NCBI GenBank assembly: GCA_913009755.1
Contig: CAJVWU010000006.1
Span: forward strand, 20,923-84,922
Direction of reading: 5' to 3'
Source: an uncultured Bacteroidia bacterium
GTDB lineage: Bacteria > Bacteroidota > Bacteroidia > Bacteroidales > F082
DNA length: 64,000 nt
The position numbers and the translations under genes are program-made. The number at the start of each line of letters is the position of its first letter. Position 1 is the stretch's first letter. This document shows, piece after piece, positions 1-9,357 of this stretch. The notes beneath the pieces are model-generated. The model was not told the DNA's origin. It saw nothing but the letters and a program-made list of their open reading frames with translations, and made no database searches.

Positions 1-1154
1 TCAAAACTTACATACTGATCTTTGTTGTTTTTCAGGTTGAAAACACGGAACCGCCGCAATCCGTTTTTGCGTTCGGTAACGACATAAAAATCACGAAAAA
101 CATCAATGTATTCCAATAAAACATCATCCCGGTTCGGAATCAGTTCTTTCCAGTTTTCTATCGGGGTTTTATCCTCTGGCGTTTCCATCAACCGGAAATT
201 TTTTGCCTCCTTGTTGGTCCTGATCAGCCAGCGGCCGCCCTGATGTGAAATGTCATATTCATGGTCACGTTGCCTTTTTTGAAACACTTTGAATTTCCCA
301 TCGGCATCATTTGCATTCAAAATCCTGTACTCGGCAGATAAAGTGCTGGATGAACCGATAACCAGGTATTTGTCAGATTTGGTCTTGTAAACGAAAACAT
401 CATAAGTGGGGTCGGTTTCTTCATATACAACCACATCTTTTTCAGGGTTTTCTCCAAGGTGGTGCCTCATGATCCGATAGGCTCTCAGTGTTTTGTCTTT
501 TATGGCATAAAATACCGTTTTGTTATCGTTGGCCCAGGTGATATCCCCGGTTGTATTGGGTATATTATCTGTGTAATTATCCCCTGTTTCCAGGTTTTTA
601 AAACGGATGGAATACTTTCTGCGGCTGACCGTATCAACACTGTAGGCAAGCAACTCGTTATTTTGGCTTACTTCCCAGTCGCCAATCTCAAAAAAATGAT
701 GGCCTCTGGCCATTTTGTTCCCGTCAAGCATTATTTCTTCCGGTGCATCTTTTTTTAGTTTTTTCCGGCAATAGACAGGATATTGCTTTCCTTTTTCATA
801 ACGTGTATAATATTGGTACCCCCTCAGGTTGTATGGCACCGACATGTCCTTTTGCTTGATGCGCCCCACAATTTCCTTGTACAGTTTTTTTTGTAGTTTC
901 TCTGTTTTTTTCATCACCCGGGCGGTATATTCGTTTTCTTCTTTCAGGTAATCAATTACTTTGGGATTGTCCCTTTGATTCAACCAATAATAATTGTCAA
1001 CGCGTGTGTTTCCGAACTCATGAAATTCTTTTTTTATCTTTTTCGCTCCGGGGGCATCCATAATTTCGTGTGTTTCTTGTGCGCAAGCCTGTAAACTCAC
1101 AAGCATGGCTATCATCATCGGCAATAATATCAAAAAATTTGATTTATTGTTCAT
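1..1154 (-). CDS. S9A prolyl oligopeptidase family protein (oligopeptidase B-like), C-terminus cut by window edge
   Basis: Reading the minus strand from an ATG at 1154 gives an open frame that runs off the window. The first residues form a lipoprotein signal with lipobox LQAC near residue 24, so the enzyme is probably anchored in the envelope. What follows fits the beta-propeller domain of oligopeptidase B-type S9 peptidases: a YYWL segment, a long basic linker, and NWKELIP and ERKNGLRRF stretches. The catalytic Ser-Asp-His domain lies outside the window and cannot be checked. It begins 24 bases after the TonB-dependent receptor on the same strand, so the two are probably one operon. Peptidases of this family cleave oligopeptides, usually after basic residues or proline. 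Family call is firm, subtype less so. Confidence 0.85.
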   Translation of the reverse strand, partial: MNNKSNFLILLPMMIAMLVSLQACAQETHEIMDAPGAKKIKKEFHEFGNTRVDNYYWLNQRDNPKVIDYLKEENEYTARVMKKTEKLQKKLYKEIVGRIKQKDMSVPYNLRGYQYYTRYEKGKQYPVYCRKKLKKDAPEEIMLDGNKMARGHHFFEIGDWEVSQNNELLAYSVDTVSRRKYSIRFKNLETGDNYTDNIPNTTGDITWANDNKTVFYAIKDKTLRAYRIMRHHLGENPEKDVVVYEETDPTYDVFVYKTKSDKYLVIGSSSTLSAEYRILNANDADGKFKVFQKRQRDHEYDISHQGGRWLIRTNKEAKNFRLMETPEDKTPIENWKELIPNRDDVLLEYIDVFRDFYVVTERKNGLRRFRVFNLKNNKDQYVSF

Positions 1155-1178
1155 AAAAAAAGGCTGTTATTCCCGGCG

Positions 1179-3512
1179 TTAAAAGTAAAACGTAAGCCCC
1201 AGGCTGGGCATAACCGGCAGTTGATAAACTATTTCACCGGTTAGCAGGTCAACATAAAAAACATTCTTACGGTTCATTACATTGATCACACTGAAATCAA
1301 TGACCAGTTTGCTGTGGGCACTAAAATAAAAATTCTTTTTTACATCAATATCAAGACGGTGATAAGTCGGGAGGCGTCCGCCAAACAGATCAGCATAAAT
1401 TACACCCAACTGGCCGTTTTCGGTAGTATAATCATTAGAAACCCCACCCGGCATGGTCAAATGTTCATAAAAACCCTGAACCTGGGTAAAGGGGAATCCC
1501 GTTCCAAAATTATAACGGGCACCAAACTCCCATTGATTTTTGGCCCCTGCCGTATAAGAAAACACCACGTTGACATTCATCCGCCTGTCGAAACCCGGCG
1601 TATAGGTGATCATCTCCCCTTGTGAGTTTTCATAAGACCGATGAACATATCCCAGGGAATATACAAACCACAGGTACAACCTTTTATAATCAGTCTTCAT
1701 GGAAAAGTCCACTCCGTAAGCATTTCCTTTTTCCAGGATAAAATCTTTTGTTTCAACGTCAGGGGCACCGGGAGGGGCCTGCGACTCGTCATAAAGCTTA
1801 AACCGGTTGATGTTGGTTAGCTGAGGGAAATATTTATAATATCCCTCAATGTTGAAATTGATATACTTACCTGCATCAATTTCAGCACCCAGTATCAGGT
1901 GGTCAGACTTTTGCAGTTTACTCTTCACCTCTTTCCCGTTAAAAGTCTTGGGCAGGTTTTCAGGGCCGGAGAGGAATCCGTAAAACAGCGTAACCACATC
2001 ACGGTCAGAAGTAGCCGCAATGAGGTTTTGTGAATACATCCCTCCGGCAAACTTCAACCTGAAATTCCTGGTGACGTTATATTTGATGGCCAGCCTGGGT
2101 TCCAGTGAAATATTGGCCAACGAAGCATACCATTCAAATCGTAAACCCGGTTCAAAAATAAATTTACCGACCGTGGTTTTATACTGGGCATAAAGCCCGA
2201 TTTGAGTTGTATTTTGTTCCTGGTTGATCTTGGCACCGGCAAAATTGGAAAAATCATAAGTGGTCTTGTATCCTCCCATTTCAACACCGTATTTCAAGGC
2301 ATCCTTGCCTAAAAAATAAGTAAAATTAAATGCGGCATTAAATCCCCCGATTGAACTCTCACGGGGGGTTAATGAAGTAGATTGAAAATTACTTTTGTAT
2401 TTTGAATAAGATATTATCCCCTCAACGAGCACAGGGGATTTGCCGGGAATAATCAGAAAATTCATCCCGCCACCAAATGAGTTCCAGCCAAAATCGGCTA
2501 TTGATTTATAGTTTTTTACATTATCGTTAAAATTAAATCCAAAAAAACTAACCTTGCTGCCATTGGCTGAATTGAGGGATATTTTACCGTAAAGATCCAG
2601 AAAATCAAAGGGTAATCCGTTTTTATCCACATAACTGTAAAAAACCTTTGAACTCTGGCTCAGGTATGAATTTTTCATGGAAAGGATAAAAGATGAACTT
2701 CCTTCCTCAGGAGATTTTTGTTTTTTTATGGGGCCTTCAAGATAAGCCCTCGCCCCAAAAGCAGAAGCCCCTACAGCCCCGGAAAAATATTTTTTGTTAC
2801 CGTCTTTGTAAGTAATATCCATAATGGAAGATATACGAGTTCCGTATTCGGCATTAAATCCTCCTGTATAAACATCAGCCGTTCGTATCAGATCCGTCTC
2901 AAAAACCGAAAAAACACCCAGCGAATGAAACGGATTGTAGATCACCATGCCATCCAGCAATATTTTATTCTGAATGGGTGAACCGCCACGTACATAAAAC
3001 TGGCCGCCCTGTTCACCAGTATAAATAATCCCGGGGACAACCTGCAGATATTGTGCAAAGTCGGCCTGACCCATTGAGGGAATTTTATTGATCTGTTTTG
3101 GGGTAATTTTGACAATGGAGGTATTTGTCTCGGTACGTTGTGCCTGCCTCTCGGCACTTATTTCAACGGTTTCCAGTTTTACTGAAGACTTTTTCAGGTA
3201 GAACTTTTTATTTAACAACTTGTTGCCTTCCAGTTTCACCTGTTGCCTGATGGTATCGTATCCCAGGTAGGTGACCAGAAGGGTATAACTACCGGGCGGT
3301 ATTTTTGAGATCAGAAAATAACCGTTCACATCGGTGGAGGCACCATGGGAAGTACCGATCAGATAAACATTGGCCAATATAGCCGGTTCGCCGGACATTT
3401 CTTCATATACAAACCCGCGGATGGAAGCACCCTGCCCATGCAACCCGTAAAAAATCATGAATAATAAAGGAAATAACAGGAAATTCTTCTGCTTAATACT
3501 CATTGCGATCAA
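1179..3512 (-). CDS. TonB-dependent outer membrane receptor with carboxypeptidase-like regulatory domain
   Basis: A 777-residue outer membrane receptor. After a signal peptide (cleavage near HGQG) comes a carboxypeptidase-regulatory-like beta-sandwich (about residues 30-115: GFVYEEMSGEP, TDVNGYF), then a plug domain (about 130-240, with QFYVRGGSPIQNKILLDG), then the beta-barrel, ending in an aromatic SLGLTFYF as barrel proteins do. It lacks SusC length and the SusC VVVTALGI signature and has no SusD next to it, so it is the stand-alone type. Two starts are possible, at 3512 or 3503 (MSIKQK). The downstream oligopeptidase suggests peptide or siderophore-like uptake, but no substrate can be read from the sequence. 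Confidence 0.9.
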   Translation of the reverse strand: MIAMSIKQKNFLLFPLLFMIFYGLHGQGASIRGFVYEEMSGEPAILANVYLIGTSHGASTDVNGYFLISKIPPGSYTLLVTYLGYDTIRQQVKLEGNKLLNKKFYLKKSSVKLETVEISAERQAQRTETNTSIVKITPKQINKIPSMGQADFAQYLQVVPGIIYTGEQGGQFYVRGGSPIQNKILLDGMVIYNPFHSLGVFSVFETDLIRTADVYTGGFNAEYGTRISSIMDITYKDGNKKYFSGAVGASAFGARAYLEGPIKKQKSPEEGSSSFILSMKNSYLSQSSKVFYSYVDKNGLPFDFLDLYGKISLNSANGSKVSFFGFNFNDNVKNYKSIADFGWNSFGGGMNFLIIPGKSPVLVEGIISYSKYKSNFQSTSLTPRESSIGGFNAAFNFTYFLGKDALKYGVEMGGYKTTYDFSNFAGAKINQEQNTTQIGLYAQYKTTVGKFIFEPGLRFEWYASLANISLEPRLAIKYNVTRNFRLKFAGGMYSQNLIAATSDRDVVTLFYGFLSGPENLPKTFNGKEVKSKLQKSDHLILGAEIDAGKYINFNIEGYYKYFPQLTNINRFKLYDESQAPPGAPDVETKDFILEKGNAYGVDFSMKTDYKRLYLWFVYSLGYVHRSYENSQGEMITYTPGFDRRMNVNVVFSYTAGAKNQWEFGARYNFGTGFPFTQVQGFYEHLTMPGGVSNDYTTENGQLGVIYADLFGGRLPTYHRLDIDVKKNFYFSAHSKLVIDFSVINVMNRKNVFYVDLLTGEIVYQLPVMPSLGLTFYF

Positions 3513-3581
3513 CTTCTAATGATTAGAAAAAACCCGTGCAAGGTAAATAAAAAGAGTATTCGGTTTTCACAGGCCTGAAGT

Positions 3582-3612
3582 AAAAAAAAAGAGGCGGGAA
3601 ACCCGCCCCTTT
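3582..3612 (-). terminator. Rho-independent terminator after the PspC/LiaF pair
   Basis: An 8-bp GC-rich stem (3591-3598 with 3602-3609), a 3-base loop, and on the minus strand a run of nine T. It lies just below the 3643 gene end. Confidence 0.85.
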
Positions 3613-3642
3613 TGTAGAAACATTAAATATATGGTATAAAGG

Positions 3643-4554
3643 TTAGTACCTTGTGATCGTGTAACTGGAAACAGCCGCATCCACACTGATGAATATTTTG
3701 TTTTTGCTGTTTTCAAAATTTTCAGTCCGGTAATGTCCGCGCTCAACTCTTTCAAATCCCTGGATGGTCTTTCCCGACAGAACGGTACTGATTTTCAGGT
3801 CGCATCCCGATTGTTCGGGTATTTGCAATTTGATGGATGAGGCCCCGGCATCTATATTGATGTTTGTTTTGGGATAGTAGTCACCCAACTTGATTTTAAA
3901 ACTGGCCGCCCCGGCATCCACATCCAGGTTTTTTATCTTGAATGAGGACAAGTCAAACTTCACGGAAGAAGCACCCACATCAAGGTTTATATCCCATACG
4001 GGATAAGTATTGAGGCTCATGTTCACATCATTTTCATCATGATTGCGCATTAAAATATGGTGACTCGACTCAGGTTGAATAATAACTTTTGCATTGTCTT
4101 CACTGGTTTTCAGCACATAAGAATAGCGCACCCATGATCCCCGTTTGTCGAACTCCAACAATTTATTTGTCGAATCCCGGATGATAAACGAACCTGCCGC
4201 AGCATCCAGATCGAGGGTAGCCGTGGCCACCGTATCGTTAAAAGGAATGGTGAACGACTGTGCTATACTTTTCTTTGACGGTTCGTTCCACCAGCGTGAA
4301 CCTTCTTCAAAACGGTTTACATCAACGGTGGTGTTGAACATAAAAACCAGCGTACCTGCAAGTACCAGTAAGGTCAGCCCCAACTTGATCCAGCTTTTGG
4401 CCGGGAGTATGGAAATCCCCCACAACACAAGGATAACAGGCCACAACCGCCATAATGAACGCCAGTCGAAAAAGACCATGCCCAGGTTTTGTAAGATAAA
4501 CAATACACCGAGGAATATGAGGATTACACCCCAGAAAACATTTGAGAATTTCAT
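3643..4554 (-). CDS. LiaF/DUF5668-type membrane protein with adhesin-like beta domain
   Basis: A 303-residue protein. Residues 1-75 carry three short hydrophobic segments (FWGVILIFLGVLFILQN, WRLWPVILVLWGISIL, LGLTLLVLAGTLVFMF), the LiaI/LiaF-like transmembrane region. The rest is a soluble domain with repeated short strands (LDLDAAAGSF, INLDVGASSVKFDL, INIDAGASSIKLQI), the beta-helix-like fold of LiaF C-termini and DUF4097-type proteins. Its start overlaps the end of the PspC gene by four bases (ATGA), so the two are translationally coupled. Family knowledge points to sensing of envelope or antibiotic stress; the direct role here is inferred. Confidence 0.75.
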   Translation of the reverse strand: MKFSNVFWGVILIFLGVLFILQNLGMVFFDWRSLWRLWPVILVLWGISILPAKSWIKLGLTLLVLAGTLVFMFNTTVDVNRFEEGSRWWNEPSKKSIAQSFTIPFNDTVATATLDLDAAAGSFIIRDSTNKLLEFDKRGSWVRYSYVLKTSEDNAKVIIQPESSHHILMRNHDENDVNMSLNTYPVWDINLDVGASSVKFDLSSFKIKNLDVDAGAASFKIKLGDYYPKTNINIDAGASSIKLQIPEQSGCDLKISTVLSGKTIQGFERVERGHYRTENFENSKNKIFISVDAAVSSYTITRY

Positions 4555-4985
4555 GATTTTACTTTTTTAGAGGGTTTGAAAATTTCAGGCATTAACAACA
4601 AGACACCGGCCATGATAAGCAGCAAAGGCCAGAAATCGGAAAAACTGTAAAAAGGAATTATTTGTCCAAGCAGTATCAACACCCCGAAAGCAATCAGAAC
4701 AATACCGGCAATCAGGCTGGTGTTCTTTTTCCTTGACGGGACGATAGCGGACTCTTCAACTGCCGGGCCGTTGGTTCCTAAATCGGAAAAAGAAGTAACC
4801 CGGGCCGGAATAGCGATCCACAAAATGATGTAAACCAAAATCCCGCCCCCTCCAAACAATACCAGCAAAACAAAGATTATCCTTATGATAACGGCATCAA
4901 TATTAAAATAATCGGCGAGGCCTCCTGCCACACCCCCGATAACTTTATCGGTATTTGAACGATATAATTTCTCAGAATTTGACAT
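4551..4985 (-). CDS. PspC domain-containing membrane protein
   Basis: A 144-residue protein. Residues 4-60 form a PspC domain: KLYRSNTDKVIGGVAGGLA, then a hydrophobic helix IIRIIFVLLVLFGGGG and IILWIAIP. Two further membrane helices follow (LIAGIVLIAFGVLILLGQ, FWPLLLIMAGVLLLM), a DUF5668-like tail. PspC proteins take part in phage-shock or envelope stress responses at the inner membrane. It is the first gene of a two-gene operon with a good Bacteroidota promoter about 60 bases upstream. Confidence 0.85.
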   Translation of the reverse strand: MSNSEKLYRSNTDKVIGGVAGGLADYFNIDAVIIRIIFVLLVLFGGGGILVYIILWIAIPARVTSFSDLGTNGPAVEESAIVPSRKKNTSLIAGIVLIAFGVLILLGQIIPFYSFSDFWPLLLIMAGVLLLMPEIFKPSKKVKS

Positions 4986-5045
4986 GTGTTAAAAAATTAA
5001 ATTTTTAAATAATTTTATGTACTAAACCATGAACAATTTGTGCGA

Positions 5046-5076
5046 CAAATATATAGGAACATCCGGGTGGTGTAAA
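5046..5076 (-). promoter_or_regulatory. Bacteroidota-type promoter for the PspC operon
   Basis: On the minus strand a TTTA -33 box (5073-5076), exactly 19 bases, then TATATTTG (5046-5053), a full match to TAnnTTTG. Confidence 0.65.
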
Positions 5077-5099
5077 TAAGAATTCGGCGAATGGCGGTA

Positions 5100-5130
5100 T
5101 TTAGTCGGTGAAATAAGAACCATAATTTAG
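5100..5130 (+). promoter_or_regulatory. Candidate promoter for icd-gltA
   Basis: TTTA (5100-5103), 19 bases, TAATTTAG (5123-5130), one mismatch in each box. It would give a leader of about 180 bases. The remainder of the 331-base intergenic region shows no gene or RNA that I can recognise. Confidence 0.3.
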
Positions 5131-5316
5131 TCTGTATTCCAGATAAGAGCGTATCATGTTGAAATTATAACACTTATCCCGGATTTTACTGTTAAATAAA
5201 GTTAACGGAATAGATGGTTTTAGGTTTGATTTTGTACCTTTACCGTTCTTCCTTTTGAAGGGGTTAAAGTATTATTTAACGAGACAGAAAAACATTAATA
5301 AATCAAATTTTAAACC

Positions 5317-6543
5317 ATGAATAAAATCCATGTAGCCAATCCGGTTGTTGAATTGGACGGAGACGAAATGACACGGGTTATCTGGGAAATGATCAAACGT
5401 AAACTGATCTTGCCATACCTTGATATTGACCTGAAATACTACGATCTGAGTATTCAGAAACGGGATGAAACCGATGACCGGATCACGGTTGATGCAGCCA
5501 ACGCCATTAAAAAGTACAACGTGGGCATTAAGTGTGCAACCATTACCCCCGATGAACACAGGGTAGAAGAATTCGGGCTAAAACAAATGTGGAAATCACC
5601 CAACGGGACCCTTCGTAACATTTTGGACGGAACCGTATTTCGCGAACCCATTTTAATGAAAAACATACCCCGCCTGGTACCCGGATGGAAAAAACCCATC
5701 ATCATCGGACGTCATGCTTTTGGCGACCAATACATGGCAACCGATTTCGTTACCAAAGGCAAAGGAAGGCTTACCATTAAGTTTACTCCCGATGATGGAG
5801 GTGAACCGCAGGAATATAGGGTCAACGATTTTGATGGTGACGGCGTTGCCATGGCCATGTACAATACCGACAAATCCATAAGAGGGTTTGCCCATGCCTG
5901 TTTCAACATGGCATTGAGTAAAGAACAGGTACTCTTTTTGTCAACCAAAAACACCATCCTCAAAAAATATGATGGCCGTTTCAAAGATATTTTCCAGGAA
6001 ATATTTGATAACGAATACAAAGACAAATTTGAAGAAAAAGGTATTTATTACGAACACCGGTTAATTGATGACATGGTGGCACAGGTAATGAAAAAAGAAG
6101 GCGGCTTTGTTTGGGCTTGTAAAAATTATGACGGTGATGTCCAGTCCGATATCCTGGCACAGGGCTTTGGTTCGCTGGGGTTAATGACCTCGGTTTTGGT
6201 TACCCCTGACGGGAAAACCATGGAAGCCGAAGCAGCACATGGAACGGTTACACGGCATTACCGCATGTACCAGCAAGGCAAGCCCACATCCACCAATCCC
6301 ATCGCTTCAATATTTGCATGGACACGCGGGTTGGCCCATCGTGGAAGACTCGACAACAACCAGAAACTGGTCAGCTTTGCCCACAATGTTGAACAGGTGT
6401 GCATTGAAACCGTTGAATCGGGAAAAATGACCAAAGACCTGGCCCTGCTTATCCACGGTAGTGAAATGAAAACTACCGATTATCTGACTACCGGGGAATT
6501 TCTGGATGCCCTGGATGAAAACCTGCAACACAAACTGAGTTAA
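5317..6543 (+). CDS. icd: NADP-dependent isocitrate dehydrogenase, type II (eukaryote-like)
   Basis: Oxidative decarboxylation of isocitrate to 2-oxoglutarate in the TCA cycle. The 408 residues match the homodimeric type II enzymes found in eukaryotes and many Bacteroidota rather than the 416-residue E. coli type: [15 protein letters not shown] near the N-terminus, [19 protein letters not shown] (substrate loop), a metal-site stretch [18 protein letters not shown], and the NADP segment [10 protein letters not shown] about residue 310. Citrate synthase starts 34 bases downstream on the same strand, so the two TCA genes are one transcript ending at the terminator at 7911. Confidence 0.96.
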   Translation: MNKIHVANPVVELDGDEMTRVIWEMIKRKLILPYLDIDLKYYDLSIQKRDETDDRITVDAANAIKKYNVGIKCATITPDEHRVEEFGLKQMWKSPNGTLRNILDGTVFREPILMKNIPRLVPGWKKPIIIGRHAFGDQYMATDFVTKGKGRLTIKFTPDDGGEPQEYRVNDFDGDGVAMAMYNTDKSIRGFAHACFNMALSKEQVLFLSTKNTILKKYDGRFKDIFQEIFDNEYKDKFEEKGIYYEHRLIDDMVAQVMKKEGGFVWACKNYDGDVQSDILAQGFGSLGLMTSVLVTPDGKTMEAEAAHGTVTRHYRMYQQGKPTSTNPIASIFAWTRGLAHRGRLDNNQKLVSFAHNVEQVCIETVESGKMTKDLALLIHGSEMKTTDYLTTGEFLDALDENLQHKLS

Positions 6544-6577
6544 TTAATAAACAGTAAAACATTAAAGTGATAAAATT

Positions 6578-7885
6578 ATGACAACATTAAAAGAAGCTTT
6601 GTTCAAAAAGATTGAACAGCACAGGCCGCGGACAACGCGGCTGATGAAAGAGTATGGCGATAAAGTAGTAGCGGATGTTACGGCTCAGCAAATACTCGGG
6701 GGTATGAGAGGCATCAAGAGTCTGATTACGGACATCTCCTACCTTGACCCTTACGAAGGTATCCGTTATCGCGGATATACACTTCCGGAAGTTTTTGAAA
6801 AACTCCCTAAACCCGAAGGAAAAGAAATGCCTTATGTTGAAGGCATGTATTATTTGCTGTTAACCGGTGATATCCCCACCGAAAGCCAGGTGGCTGATGT
6901 AATTTATGATTTCAGCAACCGCAGGCTTCTGCCCCGCTATGTTTTTGAAGTTATTGATGCTTTCCCAAACCATAGCCACCCGATGGCCATCATGTCGGCA
7001 GCCGTTATGTCCATGGAGAGGGAGTCATTATTCAATACACGTTACCAAGGCGGAATGAGCAAAATGGATTATTGGGACCCGACCTTTGAAGATGCGACAA
7101 ATCTTCTGGCCAAACTCCCATTGATCGGCGCTTACATTTACGATAAACTATATTTAAACAAAAAGGATGTCTATCCCGATCCGACCCTCGATTTTGGCGG
7201 AAACTTTGCATACATGCTTCAAAAAGACGAACCTTATGATGATGTGGCCAGGATGTATTTCATTGTTCATGCCGACCATGAAAGCGGTAACGTAAGTGCA
7301 CATACCGGGCATTTGATTGCCAGTTCATTGTCTGATGTATATTATTCCGTATCCGGGATGATCAACGGGCTGGCCGGCCCGTTACATGGCCTGGCCAACC
7401 AGGAAGTATTGCGCTGGATACAGGATGTCAAACAAAAAATGGGGGATAAGCTTCCCAGCAAAGAAGAAATGAAAAAATTTGTTTGGGATACCCTCAACAG
7501 CGGACAGGTAATCCCCGGTTACGGACATGCCGTATTAAGAAAAACCGACCCGAGATACATGGTTCAACGCGAATTTGCACTGAAACACATGGCCGATGAC
7601 GAATTGTTCCAATACGTCAGCATGCTTTATGAGGTAGTTCCCCCCATCTTAAAAGAACAGGGAAAAGCCAAAAATCCATGGCCGAATGTTGACGCACAGT
7701 CCGGTGTAATTCAGTGGCATTACGGGTTAACGCAATATGACTTCTATACGGTACTGTTTGCCATTGGACGTGCATTTGGCGTACTCTCCAATATTATCTG
7801 GGACCGTGCTTTGGGATACCCCATCGAACGGCCAAAATCAATCACTACCGATATGCTCGAAGAAATGGTTGGAATCAAAAAATAA
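6578..7885 (+). CDS. gltA: Citrate synthase
   Basis: Condenses acetyl-CoA and oxaloacetate. The 435-residue protein is of the long, eukaryote-like group: it has the catalytic histidine motif LAGPLHGLANQE about residue 270, the second active-site histidine in PGYGHAVLRKTDPRY, and a late aspartate-containing NVDAQSG. The N-terminal helices (ALFKKIEQHRPRTTR) also resemble mitochondrial enzymes, which typically lack NADH allostery. It follows icd closely; aconitase is not in the window. Gene symbol is by function; numbering of the motif residues is approximate. Confidence 0.95.
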   Translation: MTTLKEALFKKIEQHRPRTTRLMKEYGDKVVADVTAQQILGGMRGIKSLITDISYLDPYEGIRYRGYTLPEVFEKLPKPEGKEMPYVEGMYYLLLTGDIPTESQVADVIYDFSNRRLLPRYVFEVIDAFPNHSHPMAIMSAAVMSMERESLFNTRYQGGMSKMDYWDPTFEDATNLLAKLPLIGAYIYDKLYLNKKDVYPDPTLDFGGNFAYMLQKDEPYDDVARMYFIVHADHESGNVSAHTGHLIASSLSDVYYSVSGMINGLAGPLHGLANQEVLRWIQDVKQKMGDKLPSKEEMKKFVWDTLNSGQVIPGYGHAVLRKTDPRYMVQREFALKHMADDELFQYVSMLYEVVPPILKEQGKAKNPWPNVDAQSGVIQWHYGLTQYDFYTVLFAIGRAFGVLSNIIWDRALGYPIERPKSITTDMLEEMVGIKK

Positions 7886-7910
7886 CCGACCTTTAAAAAC
7901 CAATTCCAGG

Positions 7911-7939
7911 AAAGCCCTGTTTAATGCAGGGCTTTTTTT
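7911..7939 (+). terminator. Rho-independent terminator of icd-gltA
   Basis: An 8-bp stem (7912-7919 with 7927-7934), 7-base loop and a T run, 26 bases after the citrate synthase stop. Confidence 0.9.
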
Positions 7940-7997
7940 ATTTTCGCATTCTGTTTTACAGGTTACGCTGCAAATATCATCTGAAGAAAACAATAAA

Positions 7998-8408
7998 ATG
8001 ATAACACAAAAAGAAATAACCCTTCCTGCCATGCGCCGGGGTTTTCATAATATTGACCGGATTGTTACCGAAGCTTTCGGCCGGCTTCCCGAATACGGCC
8101 TCATGAACATTTTTGTAAAACATACATCGGCTGCGCTCATGATCAATGAAAATGCCGACCCGGATGTTCAAACCGACCTCGATACCCTGCTCAAAAGGGT
8201 GGCCCCGGAGGACGACCCCGCTTATATCCATACCCTTGAAGGGGCCGATGACATGCCTGCACATTTCAAATCTGCCTTACTGGGTTCGTCGCTTACGATA
8301 CCCATAACCAACCACAAGCTGAATACAGGTACGTGGCAGGGAATTTATTTTTGCGAATTTCGCCGGAACGGGGGAAACCGTAAACTGGTGGTTACTGTTT
8401 TTCAATAA
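7998..8408 (+). CDS. YjbQ family protein (UPF0047)
   Basis: A 136-residue small single-domain protein. The start at 7998 (MITQKEITL) is chosen because the open frame upstream runs back through the terminator and into citrate synthase. Conserved family features are RGFHNIDRIV, the HTSAALMINENADPDV loop with the conserved histidine and acidic residues, LEGADDMPAHFKSALLGSS, and GTWQGIYFCEFR near the end. YjbQ proteins form trimers and have been linked to a weak thiamine-phosphate synthase activity; the physiological role is unsettled. It has its own transcription unit after the gltA terminator. Confidence 0.9.
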   Translation: MITQKEITLPAMRRGFHNIDRIVTEAFGRLPEYGLMNIFVKHTSAALMINENADPDVQTDLDTLLKRVAPEDDPAYIHTLEGADDMPAHFKSALLGSSLTIPITNHKLNTGTWQGIYFCEFRRNGGNRKLVVTVFQ

Positions 8409-8438
8409 TGGCCGTCTTGTGAAAGAAATGATTATTGA

Positions 8439-9032
8439 TTAATAACGGCAGTTATTTTCAATTTCATTTACGGTATATGTCTGTAACCCGGGATAAAAAG
8501 AACTAAAATCCGAATAAAGATCATCATAGTTTTTCATTAGTTTTTCCACCGCATTTTTCATTCCTGAGCCAAAACCGGTACGGCGATCCATTCCTTTGAA
8601 AACCTTTTTTAATCCGTTAAAATCGGCATAGGCCACAAGCCAGTTTTGGGTAACAAGAAACGGCAGAAGCCCTTTTGTTATTTTTGGCAATAACACATAT
8701 CTGTCCAGCAAAATACTGTAAACATGCCCGGCGTAAAAGGGTAAAGGTTCATTGTGATATTCATTCCAGTTCCTGGCAAGAAAATGATCATAATAAATGT
8801 CAACCACTATGCCCGAATACTTTCCAAACGCATTCCTGATCCTGGCCACACTGTTCCGGAATACGTCATGACGGTCGGTAAAAACATCAATTTTCCGGTG
8901 AAGCTGAATGCCAAAACGAATGTCCCCCTGATAATTCATCACCGTCTTCCCTTTCACCGCATCAGCAACAAAATTACCGAACAGGATGTCCTCATTTTCA
9001 CCCGAAAGATGGGCGTGTGCCAAAAAATTCAT
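8439..9032 (-). CDS. Acyl carrier protein phosphodiesterase-like protein (AcpH/DUF479)
   Basis: A 197-residue protein beginning MNFLAHAHLSGENED, the hallmark N-terminus of the AcpH family. Further family positions are FGNFVADAVKG, a GIQLHRKIDVFTDRHDVF stretch with the conserved histidines and aspartates of an HD-like metal site, and IVVDIYYDHFLARNW. The E. coli relative removes the 4-phosphopantetheine arm from acyl carrier protein; whether Bacteroidota homologues do so is not proven. It converges on the YjbQ gene with 30 bases between them. Confidence 0.8.
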   Translation of the reverse strand: MNFLAHAHLSGENEDILFGNFVADAVKGKTVMNYQGDIRFGIQLHRKIDVFTDRHDVFRNSVARIRNAFGKYSGIVVDIYYDHFLARNWNEYHNEPLPFYAGHVYSILLDRYVLLPKITKGLLPFLVTQNWLVAYADFNGLKKVFKGMDRRTGFGSGMKNAVEKLMKNYDDLYSDFSSFYPGLQTYTVNEIENNCRY

Positions 9033-9205
9033 TACCTAAGTTTGTTGTAAAAGTAAGGATAAATGGATGAATTGGTGGAATTTTATTTTAATGTGCCGGA
9101 AATTAAATATTATCAAAATTTGACGAAAGGATTACCATAAGTTTAAAAAACCTTATTCTGTAAAAGAAACCTTAGTGGAAACCGCAAACGGAACTTAAAA
9201 AGATA

Positions 9206-9243
9206 GCCACGAATGCACGAATGAATATTCGTGCATTCGTGGC
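9206..9243. repeat. Perfect 17-bp inverted repeat with 4-base loop
   Basis: Arms 9206-9222 and 9227-9243 pair perfectly around GAAT. No T run follows, so it is not a standard terminator. Each arm contains two related CACGAAT units. The rest of the 325-base gap 9033-9357 shows only the iorA promoter element. Confidence 0.85.
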
Positions 9244-9314
9244 ATTAAATTCAAACTACAATTTAAATCCATTATAGATTGGAATTCCCAAACAGGTCGG
9301 GGAATGAAATTTAA

Positions 9315-9322
9315 TAATTTTG
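9315..9322 (+). promoter_or_regulatory. -7 element of the iorA promoter
   Basis: TAATTTTG, a full TAnnTTTG match; no convincing -33 box 19 bases upstream. It places the transcript start near 9329 and so supports the start codon at 9358 over the earlier ATG at 9304. Confidence 0.45.
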
Positions 9323-9357
9323 CAAGGTTTGAAAACAACTTTAGCTTGAAGAATAAA

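Noticed and set aside
5221..5250. TACCTTTA as icd promoter
   Set aside because: No -33 box at the right distance; the pair at 5100-5130 fits better.
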